A stretch of DNA of 64,000 bases from SMWC01 sp964466315 (GCA_964466315.1 CAYXNS010000005.1:1-64000); one strand, 5' to 3'; counted from the first letter of the stretch, positions 8,244 to 17,351 are shown. The notes: generated by a model from the sequence alone, not told the origin. Translations and numbers: made by a program.

Positions 8244-8966
8244 ATGAGGCAGCTACTTCTAGCCGCCTTTTTGACCTATCTCGCTGGCTGCCAACCCATG
8301 CCGGTGACCGCGCCAGAGGCGCTCGAGGCACCGCCCGCGAGAGTTGCTACCCGCGGTGGGGCCATCTATCGCGTGGACGCCGCGCGGACGGACATCCGAA
8401 TTCTCATCTATCGCGCAGGCGCCCTCGCGAGCCTCGGGCACAATCATGTGATCTCGGCACAAGCCGTAAGCGGACTCGTCTTCGTGCAACCGCGGCTCAC
8501 CGAGTCGACATTCGAATTGTCTCTGCCTGTCGGCGAACTCGTCGTTGACGAGCCCGCGGCCCGAGCGGAGGCCGGAGAGGAGTTCTCGTCGCTGCCGTCC
8601 GCGGAGGATATCGAAGGAACACGGGAGAATATGTTCAGTACCCAGCTGCTCGATTTCCCGCGCTATCGGACGATATCGGTAACGGGGCGACTCACTTCGG
8701 CGGGCGCCTCACCCGAAGTCGACCTCGCGGTCCGCGTGAAAGAGCGCACGATGCAGAAAGCCGTGCCCGTCGCGCTGTCGATTCATGAAGATCTCTTGAC
8801 GATCGGCGGAACGATCGAACTGAGTCACGAGGAACTCGGCTTGGAGCCGTTTAGTGTGATGATGGGCGCGCTCAGAGTCGCCGAAACGATCACGTTGAGA
8901 TTCCGGGTTACGGCTGCCCGGTCGTTTGAGACAGAGTCCAGACTCGCACCTAGCGATTTGTCGTGA
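8244..8966 (+). CDS. YceI-like lipoprotein
   Basis: A 240-residue protein with a lipoprotein signal (LTYLAGCQ; Cys at about 16). The mature part opens YRVDAARTDIRILIYRAG and GHNHVISA, matching the YceI lipocalin-like fold that binds isoprenoid-type lipids. A middle segment (VVDEPAARAEAGEEF) and the return strands VDLAVRVKERTMQKAVPV fit the same fold. It is more diverged than standard YceI, and the ligand is unknown. It converges with the coiled-coil gene, overlapping by 17 bases. Confidence 0.75.
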   Translation: MRQLLLAAFLTYLAGCQPMPVTAPEALEAPPARVATRGGAIYRVDAARTDIRILIYRAGALASLGHNHVISAQAVSGLVFVQPRLTESTFELSLPVGELVVDEPAARAEAGEEFSSLPSAEDIEGTRENMFSTQLLDFPRYRTISVTGRLTSAGASPEVDLAVRVKERTMQKAVPVALSIHEDLLTIGGTIELSHEELGLEPFSVMMGALRVAETITLRFRVTAARSFETESRLAPSDLS

Positions 8967-9852
8967 TCTTCGGTCCGGCGGCCTGTTGGGCTTTCAGCAG
9001 GGAATCGCGAAGATCGGAGGAGATCGTCGTGTCCCCTCCGTTAGCGCCGACATCATCGGCAGAGCCGAGTGCCTGCAACTCCTCATCGGTCAACTTCGGT
9101 AACGCAGGAACGGTACCGGCCCGATTCATAGAATCCGATTCTAGTGCCTCGTATTTGGCCTTCCACGAAGCGAGCGCCTCTTGCAGCTCCACGATCGATT
9201 TTGCGTGCCGATCGACGGAAGTCTCGAGTTGGGAAATGACATGACGCTTCTCCTCGAGTTGAGTCTCTAGACCTTTCGCTCGTTCAACATCCCCACGAAG
9301 ACTCTCAATCAAGATTTTGCGCGCATCGAGTTCCGCACGCACTGCCTCAAGCTCCGCTGCGGTATCAATACCCGTGAGCGTGGCCGCCGTCAGTATCTTG
9401 AACTCGTCGGCGAGTTCTGCTGCATGCGTCTCCGCGTCATGTTTGTCCTTCATGAGCCGCGCGATTTCTTGATCCTTGACGCGACCATCGTCCTTGAGGC
9501 GACCAACGTTCTCGGAGTCCCGGCGCAACGCACCGATCAATTCCTGCTTGCTGTCGATCTCGGCGAGCTTCTTCTCGATCTCCATATCCTTCTTGTGTAT
9601 CTCGCTCCGTAACGAGGCGGTCTCGTCGGCCTCGAGGTTCAAGGACTCGATCAGCGCATCCTGAGCCTCGACCCTGCCGCTGAGCGCTTCGACCTTCTGA
9701 GATTTACCCTCTTCAGCGGCCTCGAGCTCCTCGACGCGCGCACGCTTTTCCTCCAGCTCCTCGAGGAGCGTAGAGAAATCGGCACTCCAGTCGGCCAACA
9801 GCCCGCTGAGGCGTTCTCGAATCATGGCAATGGGAATCTTCGAGTCCAGCAT
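8950..9852 (-). CDS. Long coiled-coil protein, unknown function
   Basis: A 300-residue soluble protein that is mostly heptad coiled coil from about residue 25 to 245, rich in Glu, Lys, Leu and Ala, with no Walker motifs and no signal. The tail (ALPKLTDEELQALG, then DLRDSLLKAQQAAG) is polar. A cytoskeletal, scaffold or spacer role is possible but unproven. The start is unsure: ATG 9852 lacks a ribosome-binding site, and the internal ATG nine codons later is no better. TATAAATG at the start hints at a very short leader. Confidence 0.6.
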   Translation of the reverse strand: MLDSKIPIAMIRERLSGLLADWSADFSTLLEELEEKRARVEELEAAEEGKSQKVEALSGRVEAQDALIESLNLEADETASLRSEIHKKDMEIEKKLAEIDSKQELIGALRRDSENVGRLKDDGRVKDQEIARLMKDKHDAETHAAELADEFKILTAATLTGIDTAAELEAVRAELDARKILIESLRGDVERAKGLETQLEEKRHVISQLETSVDRHAKSIVELQEALASWKAKYEALESDSMNRAGTVPALPKLTDEELQALGSADDVGANGGDTTISSDLRDSLLKAQQAAGPKITTNR

Positions 9853-10024
9853 TTATACATAAGTTGTTTGTATAGACCGTATAAAAATGCCGAACCCAGC
9901 CGCAGATTTCGTTGACGCAGATCACATCTACCGGTGTCGCGAAGTACGATTCCGCACCGTTTCTCCGGTACTGGAGCGCGGCGGGCGGCTGGGGAAAGCG
10001 CACGTCTACGCTCGGCCCGGTGAG

Positions 10025-10585
10025 CTAGCGAAAACGACCCTGCAGAGTCGCCAGAGCCTCAACGCCCGGGCACAAATCCTCGAAGTCGAGGCTGCCGAGC
10101 GGCGTGTTAGTCGTCCAGTTTATCCCATGCATATCGGGCTCGCTCTCGTCGATATAGAGCAGGCCGGTGACGATCTCGCCTCTGCGATGATGGGCGCGCA
10201 GGTAGTTCAGCGCAGCGCAGCGATTGTTCACGCGGTAGTCTTCGCTGATCTTACGCAGCAGTATGCGGCTGCTGTCGTGCAGGTCGATGGGCATGACGTC
10301 GCCCTCATCATAGGCCGCTCTGATCTCCGCCACCGGCGGCACGTAGTCAAGGTGCACGGTACGATGAAAGAACTGGCGCGTGTAGGCGTAACTCTTGGTG
10401 GAGTCCTCATGATCGTTGAACGTTACGCAGGGCGAGAGAACATCCACGAGCGCGGATCCATCGTGTTTGATAGCAGCCTTTCGCCACAAGACCTGTAGTC
10501 GAGGCGCCGCAGGAACCTGGAGGCATCGGACCGAGTCTAACGAAGAAGGGCCGTTCGAGACCTCAGCGACGAGGAATCTTTTTCG
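10025..10585 (-). pseudogene. korB: Truncated 2-oxoacid:ferredoxin oxidoreductase beta subunit (KorB-like), C-terminal fragment
   Basis: The minus-strand frame carries KHDGSALVDVLSPCVTFND, EDSTKSYAYTRQFF, VMPIDLHDSSRILLRKISED, GEIVTGLLYIDE and LCPGVEALATLQGRF. These are consecutive blocks of the C-terminal half of KorB-type subunits. Upstream of WRKAAIKH the frame soon reaches a stop at 10586-10588 and shows no homology. The thiamine-diphosphate site and most of the catalytic N-terminal half are therefore missing. No alpha subunit is adjacent. It is a decayed fragment. Confidence 0.75.
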
Positions 10586-10600
10586 TTAGAATGATCAGAA

Positions 10601-12190
10601 ATGGCTCATGTGAGGCCGAATGTGAAGCACCGGCGCAGCATACAAAAACTCAAGCTGCTGTGCGGTTTTACGCTCGTAACCGCCAGCGCTCCGGGGGGCA
10701 CTCAAGAATCCAACGACGGGTCCCCCGCCGACGCATTCGCCCCCGAGACCGGCGCGCTCGACGCCGCGCTGGAACGAGATCTCGACGCCGCGCTGGAACG
10801 GGATTTCGAGACCGCGCTGGAACGGGATTTCGAGACCGCACTGGAACGGGATTTCGAGGCCGCACTGGAACGGGATTTCGAGGCCCAGGAGCTCGAGTCG
10901 GCCACACAGGTCGATCCGCAAGCAACGCGGCTGACGGCGGCAGACCTCGACGCAGAGACGCTTGACGAGGAGGCGCTCGCCACCGGCGAGGCCGCGTTGA
11001 ATCTCGTCGCACGCTTGGAGGCGGAAATCTTACTCAGCGATCTCGTCGACCAGGAGCGCTGGGAGGCAGCTATCCCGGTCGCCCAGAGGATGGTAGAACT
11101 GACCGAGGAAGAGCTGGGCATTAGCCTCGAACTCGGTGTGGCACTCAGTAATCTCGCAATCCTGCAACGCCGCCTAGAACTCTACGAGCCCTCCGAGGAG
11201 AACTTTGTTCGCTCAATCGATGTTATTCGGGAAGCGGACGGGACTTATAGCGATGCCGTTATCAATCCGCTGATCGGCCTCGGCGTCAACTATCAGCTCA
11301 GGGGAGCGCCGAATCAGGCGGCGACCATATTCGAGGAGGCGCGCACCGTAAGCCGGCGCGTCCACGGCCTCATGAACGAGCAGCAGATCGATATTCTCGA
11401 TCACCTCTCCAACACGATGCGCGGTATGGAACGTTACGGTGCAGCCGACCGGTACCAGCTGACCGCTCTGCAACTGCGAGAACGGATCTACGGCACCGAC
11501 ACAATGGAGATATTGCCTGCACTGTATAAGTTTGCACGCTGGCTGCGGTCCGCGTATCGATTCCAGGAAGAGCGCGACCAGTACACGAGAGCGATGACTA
11601 TCATTCGCGACAACGTCAGCGAGTCGAGCCTCGAGATAGTGTTCCCGCTGCGGGCGATCGGTAACAGTTTCCGTATTCAAAAATACGCCGAGGGTCGGGG
11701 AATCGGTGCGCTGCGAAGAGCACTGGAAATCACACAGGCTCAGGAGCAACCGGACCGCCTTACGATTGCCGGAATCCTCGTCGATATCGGCGACTGGAGC
11801 GTCGCGTTCAGCAAGGTCGGCCCCACCGGTGACGAGTACCGTCAAGCGTGGGAACTACTCGGAGATCTGGAGAACGGCGACGATTTACGTGCCGCATGGT
11901 TCGACGATCCGACCTACGTCCTCCGCGAAAACCCGAGTAATCGCGGTATCGGCAGCGCGACCGACCCGGGAGTTGTTCCCGGTCACGTGCTGGTCACATT
12001 CGATGTTCTCGAGTCGGGAAGAACGACCAACGTAACGGTAGTCGAGTCCGTACCTCCGGGACTCAAAGACGATTCGACCGCACGTGCTATCACTCGGTCA
12101 CGCTTCAGGCCGCGAATGATCGACGGCGTACTCGTGTCGACCCAGGGATTGGCACGAAACTTCACTTTCCACTATCTGCCGAGGGACTGA
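10601..12190 (+). CDS. TPR-repeat protein with TonB-C-like domain (paralogue A)
   Basis: A 529-residue exported protein with an N-terminal hydrophobic stretch (LKLLCGFTLVTASAPGG). It is followed by an acidic linker of five near-identical 8-residue units (ALERDFE-type, residues about 53-92), then TPR-like helical pairs (about 125-430; QERWEAAIPVAQRMVELTEE, IGLGVNYQLRGAPNQAATIF). The last 75 residues (VLVTFDVLESGRTTNVTVVE, ARAITRSRFRPRMIDG) fit a TonB C-terminal fold. There is no TonB-type proline linker or strong anchor helix, so true energy transduction is doubtful. A paralogue lies 44 bases downstream. Confidence 0.72.
   Translation: MAHVRPNVKHRRSIQKLKLLCGFTLVTASAPGGTQESNDGSPADAFAPETGALDAALERDLDAALERDFETALERDFETALERDFEAALERDFEAQELESATQVDPQATRLTAADLDAETLDEEALATGEAALNLVARLEAEILLSDLVDQERWEAAIPVAQRMVELTEEELGISLELGVALSNLAILQRRLELYEPSEENFVRSIDVIREADGTYSDAVINPLIGLGVNYQLRGAPNQAATIFEEARTVSRRVHGLMNEQQIDILDHLSNTMRGMERYGAADRYQLTALQLRERIYGTDTMEILPALYKFARWLRSAYRFQEERDQYTRAMTIIRDNVSESSLEIVFPLRAIGNSFRIQKYAEGRGIGALRRALEITQAQEQPDRLTIAGILVDIGDWSVAFSKVGPTGDEYRQAWELLGDLENGDDLRAAWFDDPTYVLRENPSNRGIGSATDPGVVPGHVLVTFDVLESGRTTNVTVVESVPPGLKDDSTARAITRSRFRPRMIDGVLVSTQGLARNFTFHYLPRD
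10757..10885 (+). repeat. In-frame 24-base tandem repeat, five full copies
   Basis: Full units start at 10757, 10781, 10805, 10829 and 10853, with a partial unit to 10885. Units alternate CTCGACGCC and TTCGAGACC/GCC openings followed by GCGCTGGAACGGGAT-like ends. They encode an acidic 8-residue helical repeat ALERDFE(A/T). Near-identity at the third codon positions indicates recent slippage. Confidence 0.95.
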
Positions 12191-12234
12191 GCGCCGTCCT
12201 GCGCCAGTATCCGGAATCACACAGCCCGATACGG

Positions 12235-13422
12235 ATGGCCGCTCGCCGTTCGCTGCTACTCGCGACCGCAGGACTCAGCCTCCTGGTAGCGATGGATTCA
12301 GGCTGGACTCAAGAACCCGCAGCGAGTGATGCGGCGATTCCCCGAGACGAAACGCTCGCGGAAACCGGCGAGGATGCCGACGCGAACTCACTGCTCGAGT
12401 TGGGCACCATACAAGCCGAGTTGGACGAACTCGAGTCGGCGGCGGCAACGTATCTGCAAGGAATCGAGCGCCTCATCGACGACGGTGGCGAGTTTTCGCC
12501 GCTCCTGATCGATCCCTATCTCAATCTCGCACGCGTCTACACCATGGACGGCCTGTACCCCGAAGCCGTTACAGTCCTCGAGCATGCCCAGCACATCAGC
12601 CAGCGAAACTTCGGCCTGTTCAACACGGAGCAATCGATCATTCTAGATGAGCTCAGCAGGGTGTACGAAGCGGCTGGAGATACCCGCGCCGCTCAGGAGA
12701 TTCAACAGCAGCTCTTGACTATCGGGCACCGGCGGTATGGCGAGAACGAACTCGATGTCATCCCTTATCACTACCGGCTCGCCAACTACTACGAATTATC
12801 GAGGATGCGTACCAGGGCGCGAGAGCAATATGAAACTGTCATTGAGATCCAGGAGGGTCATCTCGACCAGTATTCCGCCGAGTTCTTGCGGCCGCTGCGT
12901 GAGCTTGTACGGATTGACATTCTGTCGGGCGACAGCAGTTCCGCCCGGCGACGCCTCGAGGAGATTCTGGAAGTCACAACGGATATTACGGCTCTGGAAC
13001 GAGCACGATCGATAATCGTTCTCGGTGACTGGGCATTGACCCGTGGTCAGCTAGAACTCGGGCTCGCCCGTTATCGGGATGCGTATACCGTACTTGCCGC
13101 GGAGGATGAGTCGGAAGCCAACGCCCTTTTCGAAAGCCCGGGGCTCATCAACTTCGTCCCTCCGCCCAGCCCAGTTGACCTGACCCGCAGAGTCGATACC
13201 TATGCCTGGGGCACGATCACAGCTCAGTTCGAGATTTCGGCTAACGGCCTCGCCCGAAATGTCGAGATCGTAGAAGCGACGCCGCCCGGACTCATGGACT
13301 CACGCTATCGGCGCAGGCTATTGGAGAGTTACTTCAGACCGCGTCTCGTCGGGGGCGAGCCGGTTGCGACGCAGCAGGTGCATTTTACTCACGAGTTTCG
13401 GTACTTTCCTCCAGAGGAGTAG
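12235..13422 (+). CDS. TPR-repeat protein with TonB-C-like domain (paralogue B)
   Basis: A 395-residue exported protein with a signal peptide (LLLATAGLSLLVAMDSGWTQ). TPR-like pairs follow (LDELESAAATYLQGIERL, YPEAVTVLEHAQHISQRNFG, TRAREQYETVIEIQEGHLDQ). The C-terminal domain (ITAQFEISANGLARNVEIVE, LLESYFRPRLVGGEPVATQQ) is clearly related to that of the preceding gene. The pair arose by tandem duplication; this copy lacks the acidic repeat linker. Shared transcription is likely from the 44-base gap. A periplasmic scaffold or sensor role is possible. Confidence 0.72.
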   Translation: MAARRSLLLATAGLSLLVAMDSGWTQEPAASDAAIPRDETLAETGEDADANSLLELGTIQAELDELESAAATYLQGIERLIDDGGEFSPLLIDPYLNLARVYTMDGLYPEAVTVLEHAQHISQRNFGLFNTEQSIILDELSRVYEAAGDTRAAQEIQQQLLTIGHRRYGENELDVIPYHYRLANYYELSRMRTRAREQYETVIEIQEGHLDQYSAEFLRPLRELVRIDILSGDSSSARRRLEEILEVTTDITALERARSIIVLGDWALTRGQLELGLARYRDAYTVLAAEDESEANALFESPGLINFVPPPSPVDLTRRVDTYAWGTITAQFEISANGLARNVEIVEATPPGLMDSRYRRRLLESYFRPRLVGGEPVATQQVHFTHEFRYFPPEE

Positions 13423-13451
13423 CGAAAAAGGGGCCGTGTCCCTTTTTTCGC
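13422..13451. repeat. Palindromic intergenic element, copy 2, likely terminator
   Basis: GCGAAAAAGGG pairs with CCCTTTTTTCGC around GGCCGTGT, directly after the TPR gene stop. A second, imperfect AAAAAGGG...TTTTT unit lies at about 13472-13497. The strong stem with a T run on either strand suits a terminator between the TPR pair and the two-component genes. Confidence 0.7.
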
Positions 13452-13576
13452 TTTTCTTGCCGGGGAAACACCAAAAAGGGCGCGTCTCAATTTTTCTCAA
13501 GCTAATCATTCTTGAGCCATCCAAGTCTATGTATCCGCGCCGCAATGTGGCAAGTTCATTAGGGTAGGATGAAACC

Positions 13577-14278
13577 ATGACCGCGAATTCGATACTACTT
13601 GTCGACGACGATACGGAGCTCAGTGACATGCTGGCCGAATACCTGCAACCCGAAGGTATGTCGATCACCGCCGCGGCCACCGGAACCCGGGGTCTTCGGT
13701 ACGCACAACAGGAGGATTACGATCTTATCGTGCTCGATGTTATGCTGCCGGGCCTGTCGGGATTCGATGTATTACGGCAGTTGCGTGAATCCGGCTCCCG
13801 CACTCCCATCCTGATGCTGACCGCGCGCGGCGACGATGTGGATCGAATCGTCGGACTCGAAATGGGCGCGGACGATTACCTGCCCAAGCCATTCAATCCC
13901 CGTGAACTGTTGGCACGGGTCAAGGCTATTCTTCGCCGTACCCATGAGACCGATGATGAAGAACCGACTGAACTCGAGGTCGGCTCGTTCAAGGCGCACA
14001 TCAAGCGACACGAGGCGTCCAAGAATGGAGAGACCCTGAAACTCACGAATGCCGAGTTCACGATTCTCGTGACGCTGATGCGCTCCGCCGGTGAAATCGT
14101 CTCGCGCGAAGCGCTGACACGTGCGGCCCTGGGAAGGCAGCTACTTCCGGATGACCGCAGTCTGGATACTCATATCAGTAATTTGCGCAAGAAGGTCGCC
14201 AGCGGCGGCGATGGGCAATCGCTTATTCGCAGCATCCGGGGCAGCGGCTACATTCTGATTCCGGAGCCGGAGACTTGA
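13577..14278 (+). CDS. OmpR/CpxR-type response regulator
   Basis: A 233-residue regulator with an N-terminal receiver (LLVDDDTELSDML; phospho-acceptor Asp about 54 in LDVMLPG; KPFNPREL with the conserved Lys) and a C-terminal winged-helix DNA-binding domain (LTNAEFTILVTLMRSAGEIV, LDTHISNLRKKV, IRGSGYIL). It is translated with the histidine kinase, which starts 4 bases after its stop. The pattern is CpxR-like, which would mean envelope-stress sensing, but the target genes are unknown. Confidence 0.93.
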   Translation: MTANSILLVDDDTELSDMLAEYLQPEGMSITAAATGTRGLRYAQQEDYDLIVLDVMLPGLSGFDVLRQLRESGSRTPILMLTARGDDVDRIVGLEMGADDYLPKPFNPRELLARVKAILRRTHETDDEEPTELEVGSFKAHIKRHEASKNGETLKLTNAEFTILVTLMRSAGEIVSREALTRAALGRQLLPDDRSLDTHISNLRKKVASGGDGQSLIRSIRGSGYILIPEPET

Positions 14279-14282
14279 TGAT

Positions 14283-15707
14283 ATGAGCCTGTTCTGGAAG
14301 TTGTTCGCGTCGATCGGGGTAGCAATGGTCGTGACTCTCGTAGCGACCGTTTACGTGAGCTATGAGTTAGCGAGCCTGACGTTCAATCAGGCCGATATCG
14401 AGGGTCGAGAACCGATTATTCAAGAAGCCGCCGAAGTACTCGAGCAGCAGGGAGAGAGAGGACTTCGCGATTGGCTCCGGGATCACACGCGCGAGGCGCC
14501 ACGAGACATGGTCCTGCTCATCGTCGACGAGAACGGCCGCGAACTCCTCGGCCGGGCGATGCCGGGTGAAGTCCGGCGACTACTCGACGTCGATCCGGGG
14601 CGAGGCGGCGGCCGTGGAGACGGGAACGGCGAGAACGATGGCGACGGCATCCGCGGTGGCGGTGACCGTGGCGGCGGCTTCGGCGGTGGTATGCGGCCTC
14701 CCAACCTGCGTCCAGTACAACTGGCGCCGGATCTGATCGCGCCGGATGGCGAAGCGTACCGGCTACTCTTCACCCGCCCGCTCTTTACGGTGTTCGGCAT
14801 GTTGGTCTGGCCCGGTACGCGACTTGCCGTAGTGGGCATCGCCATTCTGGTGGCGGCGCTGACGTCCTTATTGCTGGCCCGTTATATCTCCTCACCGATC
14901 GTGCGGGTGCAGCGCGCCAGCCGCGCGCTGGCCGCGGGCGTACTCGAGACGCGCGTCGGCAGTCCTTCGAACCGCCGCTCCGACGAGGTCGGCATTCTGG
15001 CCAGAGACTTCGACATGATGGCCGAGCGGATCCAGGCGCTTGTCACGGACAAAGAAACCTTGCTTCGCGACGTATCGCATGAGCTTCGCTCACCGTTGGC
15101 GAGAATTCGAATGGCGCTTGCGCTCGCTCAGCGCCGCGCGAGTGGCACCGTGCAACCCGATCTGAATCGTATCGAGAAAGAAGCCGAGCAACTCGACGAA
15201 CTCATCGGCCAGATCATGACGCTTGCTCGCCTGAGAAAGCAGCAAGATCCGAAACGCGAGTGGCTGCAACTCGAGGACCTCATCTCCCACGTCCTTGACG
15301 ACGCCCGTTTCGAGCATCCGGATGCGCAGATCGAGTTTCATTCGGATGGTCCGGCCAAGGTACTCGGTGATGAGCGCGGTCTCAAGAGCGCGTTCGAGAA
15401 TGTCGTGCGCAACACTCTAACTTACGCCGGCGCCGACGGGCCAGTCGAGATCCGTCTCTCACGCTCGGAGGACAGCTTCGTGATCGCCGTCTCGGACTCG
15501 GGGCCGGGCGTTCCCGACGACGAGCTGACGCGTATCTTCGAGCCGCTGTATAGGGCCGATGAGAGCCGGGATCATCAGACAGCCGGCCAGGGTATCGGCC
15601 TGGCGATTACCGCCAGGGTCATGGAACTCCACGGCGGTGAGGTCAGTGCGGCGAATCGTGCCGGCGGGGGCCTGGAGATTACTCTCAGACTCCCCACCGA
15701 CGCTTGA
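14283..15707 (+). CDS. Sensor histidine kinase, CpxA-like
   Basis: A 474-residue inner-membrane kinase. TM1 is at about 5-27; the periplasmic loop is about 28-178, TM2 about 180-203, HAMP about 200-255, then HisKA with phospho-acceptor His about 265 in VSHELRSPLARIR, and the ATPase domain with N box (ENVVRNTLTYA), G1 (DSGPGVPDD) and G2 (GQGIGLAI). The periplasmic loop contains a Gly/Asp/Arg-rich segment at about residues 103-138 that is not usual in CpxA. Cognate partner of the upstream regulator. Confidence 0.92.
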   Translation: MSLFWKLFASIGVAMVVTLVATVYVSYELASLTFNQADIEGREPIIQEAAEVLEQQGERGLRDWLRDHTREAPRDMVLLIVDENGRELLGRAMPGEVRRLLDVDPGRGGGRGDGNGENDGDGIRGGGDRGGGFGGGMRPPNLRPVQLAPDLIAPDGEAYRLLFTRPLFTVFGMLVWPGTRLAVVGIAILVAALTSLLLARYISSPIVRVQRASRALAAGVLETRVGSPSNRRSDEVGILARDFDMMAERIQALVTDKETLLRDVSHELRSPLARIRMALALAQRRASGTVQPDLNRIEKEAEQLDELIGQIMTLARLRKQQDPKREWLQLEDLISHVLDDARFEHPDAQIEFHSDGPAKVLGDERGLKSAFENVVRNTLTYAGADGPVEIRLSRSEDSFVIAVSDSGPGVPDDELTRIFEPLYRADESRDHQTAGQGIGLAITARVMELHGGEVSAANRAGGGLEITLRLPTDA

Positions 15708-15711
15708 CTCC

Positions 15712-17001
15712 CTAGAGGTTGTAGCCGCTTTCCTCGTGCAGTACGAGGTCCAGACCCTCGGTCTCCTCCTCCGCGGAGACGCGTAAGGGCACAACGGCGT
15801 CGATGATCTTCAGCAAGACGAAGCTGGCGATACCACACCAGATCACTGTTGCTATGATCCCGATCAGCTGTATCCAGATGTGCCCGCCCATGCTGACACC
15901 TTCGTCGAGTCCGACACCGCCCCACGACTGTGCGGAGAAGATGCCCGTCAACAACAGGCCGATCATGCCGCCGACACCGTGAACCGGGAAGACGTCCAGG
16001 GAGTCGTCGATCTTCAGCGTGCGCTTCATGAACTGCGTCGCGAAGAAGCAGCCCGAGCCGGCCGCCAGGCCGATCACCAGCGCGCCCAACGGCCCAACGT
16101 AACCCGATGCCGGCGTAATCGTCGCCAGGCCGGCGACCATGCCGGTGACGATACCCAGAACGCTGGGCTTGCCGAATTTGATCCATTCACAGGCCATCCA
16201 GGTCAATGAAGCGACCGCGGCGCTCGTATGCGTCACCAACATCGCCATTCCGGCTGAGCCGTCTGCAGCCACGGCGCTGCCGGCATTGAAACCGAACCAG
16301 CCGACCCACAGCATGCAGGCGCCCGTGACGGTCATCGTGAGATTATGCGGCGGCATCGGCGTGTCGGGGAAACCGCGCCGATTGCCCATCACGAGGGCCG
16401 CAGCCAATGCGCCGACACCGGCCGTGACGTGCACGACTGCACCCCCGGCAAAGTCGCGGAAACCCATCTCGGCCAACCAGCCGCCACCCCAGACCCAGTG
16501 CGCGACTGGGAAGTAGACGACGATCGCCCACAAAGTGGTGAACAAGAGCATCGCCGAGAACCGCATGCGCTCCGCGAACGCACCGACGATCAGTGCGGGG
16601 GTGATGATCGCGAATGTCATCTGGAACATGACAAAGACGGTTTCCGGCACCGTTCCGCTCGCGGAATCGAAGCTGATGCCCGACAACATCACCGCCGAGA
16701 ACCCGCCGACGAGATTGCCCAGGATACCCTCGCTGAACGACATGCTGTAGCCGAAAAGGACCCAGACGACGGACATCACACAGGCGATAGTGAAGCACTG
16801 CATGAGCACGGACAGCGCATTGCGGCGCTGGACCAGACCGCCGTAGAAAAGCGAGAGCCCAGGAAGCGTCATGAACAACACGAGTGCCGTGGACGTCAGC
16901 ATCCATGCCGTGTCGCCGCTATCGATGGCCTGCGCCGATGCTATCGTCGGCCAGACCGCGGTAGCCAAGGCTACCGAGATTGTTCTTTGTAGCGTTTTCA
17001 C
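15712..17001 (-). CDS. amtB: Ammonium transporter AmtB
   Basis: A 429-residue ammonium channel with a cleavable signal peptide (VWPTIASAQA) and about 11 membrane helices. Recognisable blocks are LPGLSLFYGGLVQRRN, FAGGAVVHVTAGVGALAAAL with the first pore His, WVGWFGFNAGSA and FPVHGVGGMIGLLLTGIF with the second pore His. The GTG start at 16999-17001 sits behind a long G run that serves as ribosome-binding site. It lies 11 bases after glnK in the classic glnK-amtB order, so it is expected to be blocked by unmodified GlnK. Confidence 0.96.
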   Translation of the reverse strand: MKTLQRTISVALATAVWPTIASAQAIDSGDTAWMLTSTALVLFMTLPGLSLFYGGLVQRRNALSVLMQCFTIACVMSVVWVLFGYSMSFSEGILGNLVGGFSAVMLSGISFDSASGTVPETVFVMFQMTFAIITPALIVGAFAERMRFSAMLLFTTLWAIVVYFPVAHWVWGGGWLAEMGFRDFAGGAVVHVTAGVGALAAALVMGNRRGFPDTPMPPHNLTMTVTGACMLWVGWFGFNAGSAVAADGSAGMAMLVTHTSAAVASLTWMACEWIKFGKPSVLGIVTGMVAGLATITPASGYVGPLGALVIGLAAGSGCFFATQFMKRTLKIDDSLDVFPVHGVGGMIGLLLTGIFSAQSWGGVGLDEGVSMGGHIWIQLIGIIATVIWCGIASFVLLKIIDAVVPLRVSAEEETEGLDLVLHEESGYNL

Positions 17002-17012
17002 TCTAACCCCCC

Positions 17013-17351
17013 CTAGATTGCCTGATCACCGGTCTCGCCGGTACGAATGCGATAGACCTGGCGAAGATCCGTTACGAAGATCTTGCCGTCACCGACTTTG
17101 CCGGTCTTGGCGGACTCGATGATCGCTTCGATCGCCCGGTCGACGAGATCGTCGGTAAGCGCGAGTTCTACTTTGACCTTGGGAAGGAAATCGACGACAT
17201 ACTCGGCTCCACGGTAGAGCTCCGTGTGCCCCCGTTGCCGGCCAAATCCCTTGACCTCGGTCACGGTCATGCCCTGTACGCCAACCTCCGCTAGGACGTT
17301 GCGCACGTCGTCGAGACGAAAGGGCTTGATCACAGCTGTTATTAGCTTCAT
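17013..17351 (-). CDS. glnK: Nitrogen regulatory protein P-II (GlnK/GlnB family)
   Basis: A 112-residue P-II protein starting MKLITAVIKPFRLDDV. The ATG at 17351 is chosen over a longer open frame because it matches the invariant family N-terminus and has AGGGG seven bases upstream. The T-loop holds Tyr51 (LYRGAEYVVDFLPKVK), the uridylylation site, and the C-terminal signature KTGKVGDGKIFV is intact. It binds ATP, ADP and 2-oxoglutarate and plugs AmtB when nitrogen is plentiful. No convincing -24/-12 promoter was seen upstream. Confidence 0.96.
   Translation of the reverse strand: MKLITAVIKPFRLDDVRNVLAEVGVQGMTVTEVKGFGRQRGHTELYRGAEYVVDFLPKVKVELALTDDLVDRAIEAIIESAKTGKVGDGKIFVTDLRQVYRIRTGETGDQAI

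Noticed and set aside
10757..10885. CRISPR-like array
   Set aside because: Units are contiguous with no spacers and encode an in-frame peptide repeat.
16345..16992. 215-residue plus-strand frame inside amtB
   Set aside because: Antisense shadow rich in Arg and His; the amtB reading is unambiguous.
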